NCBI GenBank assembly: GCA_014825775.1
Contig: MVAQ01000186.1
Span: 1-43,204 of the forward strand
Direction: 5' to 3'
Length of the DNA stretch: 43,204 nucleotides
From: Krasilnikovozyma curviuscula
Taxonomy: Eukaryota > Basidiomycota > Tremellomycetes > Cystofilobasidiales > Mrakiaceae
Within the stretch, counting starts at the first letter, position 1. Each line of letters opens with the position of its first letter. The notes beneath the pieces were generated by a model. The model was not told the origin of the DNA, ran no database searches, and saw only the letters and a program-made list of their open reading frames with translations. Below are positions 14,197 through 26,106 of the stretch, in pieces. Made by a program: the position numbers and the translations under genes.

Positions 14197-15150
14197 ATGT
14201 CATTGCTCAAGCATCACATCACTGTCAAATCAAACCAGATCTTCGTGATAGAAACCATCCCAGACATTCCCAGCACCTCTCCAACTGTTGTCCTCGTACC
14301 TGGTCTGGGTGGAACGGCACTCGGCTGGTGTGCTGTCCAGCGTCTCATCCCCTCCGGCCTCAGAAGCTTCTCGTACGACCGATTGGGTCTCAACCACAGC
14401 GACAGAACGGAGCTCCCTCGTCCAGCCTCTATCCTTGCCCAAGAACTCAAGGACACCCTGGTAGCAGCTGGAGCCCCTTCGCCATATCTCTTGGTCGCCT
14501 CGTCGTATGCTGGTATTATCTGCAGAGAATTTCTTGAGAAGTTTGATAGCGATATCGCTGGATTGATCTATGTTGACGCCAACCAAGAGAAGACGCAGAT
14601 GGAACGCCAGTGGCCTCTTGAAGCGACCGGCAGGATGGTCACCAGCGCCTTTAGTACCGACGACGCATCGGGCCTTTCTCAAGCTCACAAGTGTACCGAA
14701 GAAGAGTGGAAGGAGATCAAGGCAGAGGAGAAGATGAGGAAGGAAGAAAGGGAGAGGGATCAGGAGAAGATTGAGAAGAAAGCTAGCGGAGAATGGATCA
14801 CGTACGAGTCCAGTCTCCTCGCTCTGGGAGAGCACAAACAGCTCGAACGACAAGCACTCGGCAGTCGGCCTCTCTCCGTCATCATGGCCAACCTCACACG
14901 CGACTTCCAACGCCTCTTCGATGCTGGTAAAGCTGCTGGCTTGGGTACGCCAGAAGACCACGCTCTCGTGGACGACTTTTGCGCTCGTCTACCCGCCGTC
15001 GAACTCAAGCTCAACAATGAAGTCCTCAAGCTGTCCTCTCTCCATAGGATGATTGTCACTTCTATATCAGGACATTTGGTTGCACTGTGGGAGCCGGAGC
15101 TGTGTGTGCAGGAGATAATGTGGTGTCTGGGTCACTGCGACAAGCAGTAA
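14197..15150 (+). CDS. Alpha/beta hydrolase
   Basis: Intronless gene for a 317-residue alpha/beta-hydrolase-fold protein, unusual among its intron-rich neighbours. The strand-turn PTVVLVPGLGGTALGW supplies the oxyanion region, FSYDRLGLNHSD the typical YDRxGxGxS segment, and LLVASSYAGIICREF the nucleophile elbow. That elbow reads A-S-S-Y-A-G where most relatives have G-x-S-x-G-G; the second serine would be the nucleophile. ISGHLVALWEPE supplies the probable catalytic histidine. A charged insert (residues about 165-200, KEIKAEEKMRKEERERDQEK) replaces the cap and may be helical. No signal peptide or membrane segment is seen, so the product should be cytosolic. The substrate is unknown; ester or lactone hydrolysis is the family default. 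Confidence 0.8.
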   Translation: MSLLKHHITVKSNQIFVIETIPDIPSTSPTVVLVPGLGGTALGWCAVQRLIPSGLRSFSYDRLGLNHSDRTELPRPASILAQELKDTLVAAGAPSPYLLVASSYAGIICREFLEKFDSDIAGLIYVDANQEKTQMERQWPLEATGRMVTSAFSTDDASGLSQAHKCTEEEWKEIKAEEKMRKEERERDQEKIEKKASGEWITYESSLLALGEHKQLERQALGSRPLSVIMANLTRDFQRLFDAGKAAGLGTPEDHALVDDFCARLPAVELKLNNEVLKLSSLHRMIVTSISGHLVALWEPELCVQEIMWCLGHCDKQ

Positions 15151-15772
15151 CTGACAAACCAGCTCAGTCCTCCTCTCCCACGAATTATCTTGAAGCAAAC
15201 AAGTGCATTGGTGAGCTTTGTTGTGCCTCATTGGACTACCGGTAACTAATTTAGGGTATGATCTCTCCAAAATCTTTTGCTGAAATTGCCGTAAAGTGAT
15301 AGCAAAAGCAGGAACGCGATGTTGCTTTGTGCGCTCGCAACTACGAGAAGGTCATGGGATGGGGTTGGGTTAGCAGGTTAACCGCTTTTACAAGAAGTAA
15401 GTTCGATAGAGTGAGGCGCCAGGACTGGGTGGGTGGGAGGCATTAGTAGCTTAACTGGCTTAGAAAGGATTGATGCATGTCTGATCGTGCCTAATTTTTG
15501 GGAAGATGCGACGGATGAACACACAGCTGGGAGTTGGCTATAGGTTGAATTCCAAGCGTTTCTTTTTCTCGTTACGAACTCCCACCTTAATAAGTCAACC
15601 ACTTTTCAGAGATCGTTCCGAAAGGCAGTGGAGCCGGCTTGAAATTGAAACTGCGCCCACCTCGCCTTTACGCGATTACACGCCTGGGTCGTCTGCCGAA
15701 GCCTCCGTGAACATTTCAGCGAGCTTTGCTGTTATCCTCTCAGCTACCACACTTTCGAAGAACTTCAGAACG
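15151..15772 (+). promoter_or_regulatory. Upstream region of the alcohol-oxidase-type gene
   Basis: About 620 bases between the hydrolase stop and the GMC start codon. The GMC frame is open upstream to 15506, but the added residues (e.g. YTPGSSAEASVNISASF) do not look like the family and the MFGSKTVQECDVLVVGG start places the FAD-binding motif at the usual distance from the N-terminus. No other gene seen. Confidence 0.4.
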
Positions 15773-18414
15773 ATGTTTGGGAGCAAGACCGTTCAAGAAT
15801 GCGATGTTCTGGTCGTTGGAGGTAAGTCGCCAGTCTCACTGAGTTGCCGTCTCGCCATTTTACTCACGATTTTGTACCGACTTTCGTCTGGCTCATGTGC
15901 TTCGTTGCTTGATTAACCTTCTGCATGCCCTGCCTCTGATCCTCTTTCCTCAGGGGGTACCACAGGCTGCACTATCGCTGGAAGGCTGGCGAGAGAGGAT
16001 CCGACTCTTCATGTCGTTCTTATCGAAGCTGGCCTCGATAATAAAGATGAGCCGGTCGTCATCCGTAAGTCCCTGTTCTTCTACCCACGACTCAAACCAT
16101 ATAATAACCTTCGTTTATGGCTGTCTTCAGAGCCTGCCAATTTCATGCAGAACCTGCTGAAACCCAACGGATCTCGTGCGTCGCGTTTCACCATCCCTCT
16201 CGTTGTTCCCTTTTTCCACTTCTGATGTTGTCTCTTTTTTTCCTCTCAGTGAGGTACTACTATTCGAGACCAAGTGAATTTGTTGCTGGGCGAAGAAGTG
16301 AAGTCAGCACTGGAGCAATTCTCGGTGGTGGTTCCTCGGGTGAGTAGCCGCTTTATTCACTCTGGTCTTTATTAACTCTTCTCTCCGGAGCCACCCTGGA
16401 TCTGGTTACTCACAATAACGTACTTGTACGTATCTTCTAGTTAATTGGATGCTCTACAATGCGGCTTCAGCGAGTGATTATGACGATTGGAATACTCGTG
16501 GGTGGTCCTTCAAGGAGCTCCTTCCCATCATTAAAGAGGGTGAGAACTATCACGAGAAGGATGAGGAGCAACTTCACGGTAGAGGAGGTGCTGTCGACAT
16601 CTCTTATGGAGGGTGAGTGCAACTTCCACTGTTTTTTATTCGCATCTGCTCATTTAAGTTGATCCCTTTAATTAGACATCAAACTAAACTAATGAAGGAG
16701 TACTTGAAAGCCGCAGAAGAAGCCACTGAAATGACTCCTACCAACGATCTCTGTAACTACCGAACTGGAAACAACTATGGCCAGTGGACGAAGTTTATCG
16801 ATCCCATCAAAGGCAGAAGAATGGGTACGTTCTATTCCTTCCCTTTGCTCTTCTAGCTCCTTTTTGTTTTGTTCTGGTGAACGGTGAACGTTTCGGCTCA
16901 TATTGCGTCGTTGCTATCCTCCAGATGCCGCCCACGCTTTCGTCCACCCAGTGCGCGAAACCCAGTCCAACCTCACACTCATCACGGGCAAGACCGTCAT
17001 CAAAGTCCTCTTCGAAGGTACGACCGCCATTGGAATTGAATATTGCACCAACCCGTTCGCCAACAAGGGCGTCATGTCGCACTCAAACTCGCCAAAGAAA
17101 TCAGACATTAAGGTGCTACGTGCGAGGAAACAGGTAGTCCTCTCAGCTGGAGCTTTTGGATCGGCGATGATTCTGGAGAGGAGTGGTGTTGGTTCAAGGG
17201 ACATTTTGGACAGTTGTGGCATCAAGCAGGTTGTGGACTTGCCAGGTGTGGGCAAATCCTATGAAGATCATCAACTGCTCTGGCACTCGTATCGTGTTAA
17301 GAGCAACTCCGATACACTTGACCCTTACATATCCGGACATGATCCATCGGTGCGAACTGCTGCTGACTTGTACTGGAAGAAGACCGGTCAAGGTATTCTT
17401 GCGACAGTGAGTCTGTGTAATTTGAAGTATGATCCGACAACGAGCTAACTTGATTTTCCGATTCAGAATGGCTTTGATGCGGGATACAAAGGCAAGCGCG
17501 GGTGTGCTTTCTTCCTTAAGTCTTCTTCTTTCTGACTTCATTAAACAATTAGGACGTCCTTCGGCAAAACAGTTAGCGGGAATGGGCCCAGAGTGAGTTT
17601 CTCAGTGGGAAGGAACGTTGTTTATATCTTCAACTCAACCTTCTTTGCGTCAGATTCTTGGCTTATTGGAAGGATAAATTCGAGAATACTCCAGACAAAC
17701 CGGTGGTTTACGCTTCCAATCCTTGCTGTTATCTTGGAGACCACTCAAAGCTTGCCGAGCCTGAAGGAAGATACAGTAAAACTTTCACAACTATTCCCAG
17801 CTATCTTATTTATCCTGACTGTTCTTGCACTCTTTTTAGTGTCGATGCTTCACATGCTGAACTATCCTGCGTCAAGAGGATTTCTTCACATCACCAGCGC
17901 CAACCCATTCGCTCAACCCGACTTTGAAGCTGGTCTCCTGAACCATCCCGCCGACATGGCCCCTCATTTATGGAACTATAAGCAGTCAAGAGAGATCGCT
18001 CGTAGAATGCCATCCTACAGAGGTGAACTTCAAGACGCTCATCCGATCTTCAGCCCAACCTCTCCAGCTCGCTGTCAGACCTTCGACTCTCAGCTTTCAC
18101 CGGACAAGATCCAGGATCTAGTGTACTCCGATGAGGATGACATGGCTATCGAAAAGTGGGTCAGGGGAAGAGTCGCAACGACGTGGCACTCGATGACCAC
18201 TTGCCCAATGAAGGCGCGAGAGGAGTTCGGTGTCGTCGATCCAAGGTTGAACGTGTTCGGAACCAATCGCCTGAAGGTGGCAGATCTTTCAATCTGCCCT
18301 TCTAATATGGGATGCAATACCAACAGTGTTGCCTTCGCTATCGGTCAGAAGGCGTTCCACCTGGTCGCGGAGGACCTGAAGCTGTCAAAAGGAGTAGTTG
18401 CATCTAAACTATAG
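15773..18414 (+). CDS. Alcohol-oxidase-type GMC oxidoreductase with peroxisomal SKL signal
   Basis: FAD-dependent glucose-methanol-choline oxidase closest in pattern to fungal alcohol (methanol) oxidase, which oxidises short alcohols to aldehydes with release of hydrogen peroxide. About nine introns are needed. Readable blocks: CDVLVVGGGTTGCTIAGRLA (ADP-binding), VVLIEAG, STGAILGGGSSVNWMLYNAASASDYDDW, HAFVHPVRE, VVLSAGAFGSAMILERSGVG (second GMC signature), NLPGVGK-like DLPGVGKSYEDH, YPASRGFLHITSANPFAQPDF, and near the end TTWHSMTTCPM...LKVADLSICPSNMGCNTNSVAFAIGQKA. The WHS histidine and the late N of the GCNTN stretch match the catalytic pair. The protein ends ASKL, a PTS1 signal, so it should enter peroxisomes, as alcohol oxidases do. 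Whether methanol, a longer alcohol or an aromatic alcohol is the substrate cannot be told. It lies upstream of and in line with the dipeptidase gene. Confidence 0.9.
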
Positions 18415-18801
18415 AGTGCTTGATATTTCGACCTCAAGCATTAGGAATAATTCATGGTGAATAAAGGAGGGTTTGGTAGAAGTTTCGGGTCCTTTGGTTG
18501 TATGCAGCTTTTGGCTTGTTGTCATTGTCTCTTTGGCCGTCAATGGCCTCGTTAGGCGACGAGTGGCGCAAGGCTACTTCTTTCTTTAAACCTTTCTCCG
18601 GTTCGGCTCGGAATAGAAAAGAGATGATTCGATTATGCTTGAGATCGGAAAGAAACCATGATTTGCATCGAACAGCACGAATATGGTGAGACGGACGCTT
18701 TCCGAGCGGTCGACAGTTGGCCTGAGCTGGACAGGCGTGTGCGACTTTTTTTGTTCCCATTTTCAACTTGAACCTTCACATTCTCACCGCTTCAAACCAA
18801 A
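18415..18801 (+). promoter_or_regulatory. Dipeptidase promoter with TGGCC half-sites
   Basis: About 390 bases ahead of the dipeptidase. TTGGCCGTC occurs at 18533-18541 and a second TGGCC follows at once at 18544-18548; a further TGGCC lies near 18718-18722. The nine bases TTGGCCGTC recur at 22609-22617 in the promoter of the decarboxylase. Candidate half-sites only. Confidence 0.35.
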
Positions 18802-20505
18802 ATGAAGCTCGCTGCTTTACTCTCCATCCTCCCAGCCTTTGTGTTGGCAATACCGTCTGCAACGCCGCTAACTTTGGATCAAAAGGCGGCGAATTTACTC
18901 GAGAAGTGAGTAGTATTACCCTTCCAATTTGTTTTTGAGTTCCAGCTGACAGCTCTGCTTGAAGATATCCTCTGATCGATACACATGTAAATATACCTGT
19001 CATTTACCTAGGCTGTCTCCTATTGAAGCTAATTAACGCTTCAAATTGGGTGCAGGTTGACCTCCCTCAGGTCATGAGAGTCCTCTCCAGGCGCCCATAT
19101 GACGAAATTGAAAAAATAAAATCTCCAACTGGATATCCTGGTCATGTCGATTTGCCTCGGTTGCGAAAAGGTGGTGTAGGAGGGTGAGGCGTGTTTCTCG
19201 TTCATCATCTACTCGATAGCTGTTCTAAACTGTACAACAGCTTGTTCCTTACAGCTTGGACACCTTGCTTAGACTACTCTGAGACCGGCGAAGACTTTCT
19301 CTTGCCAACGGATACCGTCAGAGACACGCTTGAATCAATCGACTTGATCAAAGAACTGGTCAGACGCTCTCCTGACTATCTGAAATTCTGTAGAACGGCA
19401 GATGATGTTCGACAAGCTTTCAAAGAGAAGAAAATATCAGCTTTGATTGGAATGGAAGGCTCGCATATGTTGGGAGGCTCTCTTTCCGTGATGCGAATGT
19501 ACGCCGAACTTGGCGTGAAATACGTAAGTAGTCACCTCCCCCTTTATCGTTCTGTAGCATGTGGACTGAGAACGAATATTCCAATCTGCTCACCAGCTTA
19601 CTTTGACTCATGTTTGTCACTCTCCCTTCGCCTCGTCCAATGGAGGGGGAGCTGGTACCAGCGGCTCGACTCTCGCACCAGTACATGCAGGAAATGGTCT
19701 CACCGCCATCGGAAAGACGCTCGTGAAGGAACTCAATAGACTGGGTGTTATGGTCGATCTCTCTCATGTGACTGATCAGACAGTGTCCGATGTGAGTTTC
19801 ATAATTTTAAGAATGGGGAAGACCAGCGGCCCATCATCCTCTTCTTTTCTTCGAAGGCACTGGATGTCACTAGATCACCTGTAATCTGGTCTCACAGTGC
19901 TTCCCGATCCATCTTCGATCACCCTCGAAACATTCCCGATAGTCTCCTCCGCCGCGTTGGAAGTGGGCCGGGACAGAATCGCGGTGTCATGTACGATGAG
20001 ATCAATTTTTCCTTTTTGGCCAGTTGAGCGTGTGGACAGATAATTTTATTTCACCCCTTGCAGTCAATCCATCGCCGTTGGCCTCTTCCTCGGCCCATTA
20101 GCCACCAACGCGACCGTCTCTCTCCTCGTCGATCACGTTGAACACATCGCCTCCATCGTCGGTCGCGCTCACGTGGGTCTCGGAAGTGATTTCGATGGCA
20201 TTGACTTCACTGTCGTTGGTCTGGAAGACGCTTCCAAGTGGCCCAATGTCATCAAGGAATTCATCCGCAGAGGCTGGTCCGAGGCTGAGATGGAGGGATT
20301 GATGGGTGGGAACTTGCTCAGGGTGATGGCTGAGGTTGAGCAGATCGCCAGGGATCTTAGGGATGAGGAAGCTTCTCCAGAGATCTACGATAAACGTACC
20401 GATCTGCCGTCAGAGACATGGGCGGGTCCAAAACTCGCTTATGTTCCTGACGATGTCAAGGTAATGATTAGAAAGTATCAAGGACGACTTCGAGATGAGC
20501 TCTAG
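18802..20505 (+). CDS. Secreted M19 (membrane/renal-type) dipeptidase
   Basis: Zinc dipeptidase of peptidase family M19. The N-terminus MKLAALLSILPAFVLAIPSA is a signal peptide. Exons then give KYPLIDTHVDLPQVMR (the H-x-D zinc ligands), ALIGMEGSHMLGG (bridging glutamate), LTLTHVCHSPFASS, LGVMVDLSHVTDQTVSDALD, SPVIWSHSASRSIFDHPRN (zinc histidines) and HVGLGSDFDGIDF (final aspartate), so every ligand is intact. It ends MIRKYQGRLRDEL with no obvious GPI-anchor tail, suggesting a soluble secreted or vacuolar enzyme. M19 enzymes cleave many dipeptides and are known to accept D-residues and dehydro-residues at the C-terminal position. The start codon at 18802 opens directly on the signal peptide. 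It converges with the dialkylglycine decarboxylase gene, separated by about 210 bases, and shares a promoter 9-mer with it. Confidence 0.93.
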
Positions 20506-20715
20506 TGTAGTTTATGGAAAAACTCCTTTGGTCAAAGTGTCCACTGATATACAGAGTAAGAGAGTTATTATCAAAGGCAAGAAACTTGCGTTTTCCAGAA
20601 GATCATCATGGCTGCTCAATAAAGACTCAACCCCTTGCATATAGGCAAAGAGATGAGGAATGCAAAGAAATTGAATAATGGTACAGTCAACGCCAAGAGT
20701 GTCACTGCCGTCAAT

Positions 20716-22487
<1,772 letters not shown>

Positions 22488-23033
22488 TTTATTAATGAAG
22501 CAAGGAGGGTCAGTGAAAGAGAGAAAGAAAGTTTGGTTTATTTGGGTGATCGTTCGAGCTCACATGTTTTTGACTCGTGCTATAATAGAAAAGCCAGGCG
22601 AACAGGCCTTGGCCGTCGATGTCGCCGTCGTCGAAAAACTGCCGGCCAGCGATGGTGGCCTGAACCAAAAAGCTAGATTGCGTAACTGCGACGAGTGGTG
22701 AGGGTGTGGGGTAGCTTCGCCAGCTTGTAGGCCGTTATTTTTAAGATTTTTGAAGACCTTTCCGATTCAGGAAGATTCTGATAAAGCTACGAAGTAATTG
22801 ACGAAGGAAAAAGGAAGCGGTGCACCTTTGCGCATCGGGTTTCGCTCAGGACAAGGGCTACAACCGAGTTTCTCTGATCAGTCACTTTGTACTCTTACCC
22901 TGAAGGTCATAGAGCAAGTTTCCCTGTATTTGATACCTCTCAAACTATTCCATATCCAAATATGCAAGATACAGCCAATGTCGACGATGTGCCTGCTCAC
23001 GGTGCCACTTGAATTCTCCCGCAACGTCCAGCA
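22488..23033. promoter_or_regulatory. Divergent decarboxylase/regulator promoter with palindromic operator candidate
   Basis: Shared 546-base promoter of the decarboxylase (-) and the Zn2Cys6 regulator (+). At 22609-22660 a GC-rich block contains TTGGCCGTC (22609-22617), two CCGTCG direct repeats, and the inverted repeat GGCCA (22644-22648), seven bases, TGGCC (22656-22660), which extends to GGCCAC-N6-TGGCCGG when read on the reverse strand. CTGATAA, a GATA-type site, occurs near 22776. No gene is seen in the stretch. Confidence 0.6.
22642..22660 (-). promoter_or_regulatory. Candidate operator GGCCAC-N6-TGGCCGG, copy 1
   Basis: Read on the reverse strand this is GGCCAC, six bases, TGGCCGG. 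Thirteen fixed positions are identical to copy 2 ahead of the permease gene. It lies about 160 bases upstream of the decarboxylase start codon. The paired GGCC/CCGG triplet-rich halves suit a dimeric Zn2Cys6 protein, but binding is inferred. Confidence 0.5.
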
Positions 23034-25732
23034 ATGGACCAGGTCAACGCTGAAGCTTCAGGCTCAGGATCACCAGCAGCACAAGAATCCACAGCGAACG
23101 TTCGAGCAAAGAGGTCTCGCAAAGATAGACCTTGTGATCCATGTGAGTACTCGCTCTGTGCTTCTCAAGAGACGCTGAACTGACCTCGAGGCTGGACAGG
23201 CAGAAAACAAAAACACATCTGTGTCATTCTTGGTACGAGAGAAGTAACCTTTAGTGCCCTTGTTGTCGCTCTAAACACTTTCTCTGGAAAATCAAACAGT
23301 GCGAGGGGAACCTTGCGAAGAATGCAAGAAGAAGAACCGGATATGCTCATTCGATCTGCCACCTACGAAGCGGAAACGACCACCAAAACCTGAGACAGGG
23401 AATGGTGATGGAGCTTCCAAAAGGGTAGCTACTAGTTATGCAGGAACCAATGGATCTATCCAACCTGTTGGAAGAAGGGGACAGTCGCTAAGCGAACACC
23501 TGAGGAGGATCAGAGCCGAAAGAGCTGCTAGAGAGACAGAAGATAGTGATGAAACTGATGTAAGTCGACTATTAGTCTGCTTGCTGCTTTAGTTGCGTAC
23601 TAACCATCGCCCCGTCGTCGATCCAGGATGGCGGTATTTTCCCAGTGTCGCTGGATATGGGCTCATCGCAACAGGAGGAACATCATTATGTTGGTTTTGG
23701 TGAGCAATTCTTTCCCGGAGTCTAAAATCACCCGCTTTGCTCTGTTTTTTCGACGTCGCCTGTGGGACCACCTACACCTTGTTTCTACACCACGTTTCTC
23801 GCTAGGCTACCCAAGAGATCTGATTGTGTATTGTCTCTGATATGTTTTACCTCTAGCCTCGTACGCTGATCTGTCCCTAGAAGACACGAAATCAACTTCA
23901 ACGTCAATCAGCACCGGCAAAGTGTCGTTTCGTCAAGTCTCTCGAGATCCTCGTCGGCCAGCGTTCTTCGTCAAGAACCCCAGTCTCATTTACGGTACAT
24001 TCGAACAGGAAGGTGTTGGGGGGAGGAGTCGACTCAACTCAGCTCTCGAAATACTCTCATCAGCTAATACTCCGTCAGGTATCACCCAAATTGTCTGGCC
24101 TGACGCTTTACTGGAAATGTTAGTATCCTCTCTGCCCGCATTTCTTGAAGTGCAAAGCTCCCTACTGACCCTTTTGTCTCTTGTCCTCTTGTCAAAGTTT
24201 CATATCTAAGGTCTTACCAGCTTTACCTATCCTGAATAAAGTCCGACTCATTAGCTCTTTATCTGCTGACATGGACCAAGTAATCCCAGCGACTGGTGCA
24301 GGTCCCTATCCCCATCTCCTCCTCACTGGCATCCTCGCACACACCTCTTTCTATGCACCTCAGCTCCGAACTAAAATCAAACCTCTTTGGAAAGTCGCTC
24401 TTTCCGCTTTGGAAGAAGACTACCGGCAGCCAAAGCTCCAAACACTCGCCTTCGCCATCTTGGATCTCTACGCCAACCCAGCCGATAACCATGGTCAAAA
24501 TGCTATCGCTCTCGGTAAAGCCATCTGTACAGCTCAGCTACTAGGTCTTCATATGGACAGCTCGACGTGGTTGTTGCCTCGATGGGAGAAATCGGTTCGG
24601 AAGAGAATCTGGTGGTCGATCCTCATCCACGACAAACTCAGCAGCTTAGTCTTTGGTCGACCTTCAAATCTCCATCCCTCCAACCACAACGTTCCTGTTC
24701 CGACATCATCTGAATCCGATTGGGGATCTCACACCGAGTCTAAGGAAGACATCGACGCCTGGCAGGCATTCGTCGGCAACTGTAAGCTGACGCTCATTCT
24801 GGACAAAATCCTCTCAAGATTCTACACCGTTGAAGCGATGTTCAGCAACGGGTCTGAAGATCTGTCGTCTGGTGAAGCAAGGATGACTATCTTGCAAGAC
24901 GTTAGTGATGATCTAGACATCTTTGAGATCTGGGCAGCGTCGAATGAGATCGGGATTGAAACTGAACTAGCTGCTGAGGGGAATCCTGCTACTGGGGTTA
25001 GGTCGATGCAGCTGTTGTACCTCGGGCTGAATTTGGTGGTGGCTAGGTTAACGTTCGAAGGAGGGGACAGCTCTGAAAGTTTCCTAGAGATCGCACTCTC
25101 TGTAGCTCAGAGGATGATCGATTTCGTGGAGATGCTGGTACCTGCTGATCTAGAAAGTTTCTGGAGTCCCTGTGAGTTTGGTATTTTTCGTGCTTCCGTG
25201 TCGCCTCGATGGTACTGATCTTTGTCCTTCGCTCTAGTCTCCTCCTATCACTTCATCACCTGTGCGTGCCTCCTGGTTCAAGCAGCTGTGAAATCAAAAG
25301 GTACTCTGATTCTCAGCAGGTGTGAGATGCTCTTGTCAAAACTACTCGCTGGTCTCCTTAGGTTCCAGACAGAGCACGGGTGGGTCATCGCATCCACCAC
25401 CCTCGCTCAGGTCAGCTCTCTTCTTGGATCAATACCGAAGGAACAGTTTCCCGAAATAGCAGCTCTGAAAGAGATTTTTTTCCCGGCTGAAGTGGAATCG
25501 GACCAGTCTGGTAAATCAATGAATGGCAGAGTCACACTAATAATGCCGCGCAACGAACTGACTGTTCTCTTTCGCTTTCCTAACCAAACCAGAACCAGCG
25601 GTCCTTTCTGAGACCACACCTACCAATATTGAGCTGCAGATTGATCCATCGTCTTGGTTCAACTTCGGGTTTCCTTGGGCTGAAGATTGGTTACTCAACT
25701 TGGATGACACTATGGAGACGTATTCTGCCTGA
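23034..25732 (+). CDS. Zn2Cys6 transcription factor with fungal_trans domain
   Basis: Binuclear-zinc-cluster regulator, nuclear. Exon 1 starts MDQVNAEASGSGSP and leads through AKRSRKDRPCDPC into two short exons that complete the cluster: C-x2-C-x6-C (CDPCRKQKHIC), a nine-residue spacer region, then C-x2-C-x6-C (CEECKKKNRIC), followed by the basic linker FDLPPTKRKRPPK. All six cysteines are present. The large exon at 24181-25171 carries the middle homology region, including RKRIWWSILIHDKLSSLVFGRPSNLHP, which is typical of PF04082. The last intron removes 25517-25593 approximately and the tail reads SSWFNFGFPWAEDWLLNLDD, an acidic/hydrophobic activation-like end. It sits between the decarboxylase (divergent) and the Dal5-like permease (same strand), the usual place for a pathway-specific activator. 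Its target sites may be the shared GGCCAC-N6-TGGCCGG motif. The inducer is unknown. Confidence 0.92.
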
Positions 25733-26106
25733 GATCGCTTTGCGCTCCCACATTTTCCTCTGTGCCTAGTTGACTTCCGTTCATACTTCATGTCTGCATC
25801 GTTCAGACAAGAAAGTTCTGTTTTGTATCGACGAAAGAGGCTGCCATGTGTGGTCGGACGGGATCTACGCGAGATAACCTGCGCTCCAACGGCGTCTTTT
25901 CTAAATGTGCGTCCACCGGGCAACTTCCTGCTGGTGAGTGCGGTCGGATATGGCGGAAGAATTTTTTTTTAGTTGGAGAAGGCCACTCGAAGTGGCCGGA
26001 GAGTCGAAAAGATGAAGAGGTACAAATAGCAGGGAGCATAAATATCCTTTGGCACTGGAGCCCGTTACCACGACCTTTTCTCGTTTCCCTTACGTAACAT
26101 ATAGAG
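25733..26106 (+). promoter_or_regulatory. Permease promoter with palindromic operator candidate
   Basis: Stretch of 374 bases between the regulator stop and the permease start. It contains GGCCACTCGAAGTGGCCGG at 25981-25999, an almost perfect inverted repeat 107-126 bases before the permease start codon. Nothing else coding is evident. Confidence 0.6.
25981..25999 (+). promoter_or_regulatory. Candidate operator GGCCAC-N6-TGGCCGG, copy 2
   Basis: GGCCACT, CGA, AGTGGCC forms a perfect 7-base inverted repeat with a 3-base centre, followed by GG. The arms and their spacing match copy 1 in the decarboxylase/regulator promoter, while the six central bases differ. Conserved arms with a free centre are what a dimer-binding site would show. 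Confidence 0.55.

Noticed and set aside
14230..14961. Open frame of 243 codons on the - strand
   Set aside because: Antisense of the intronless alpha/beta hydrolase; composition and lack of motifs indicate a shadow.
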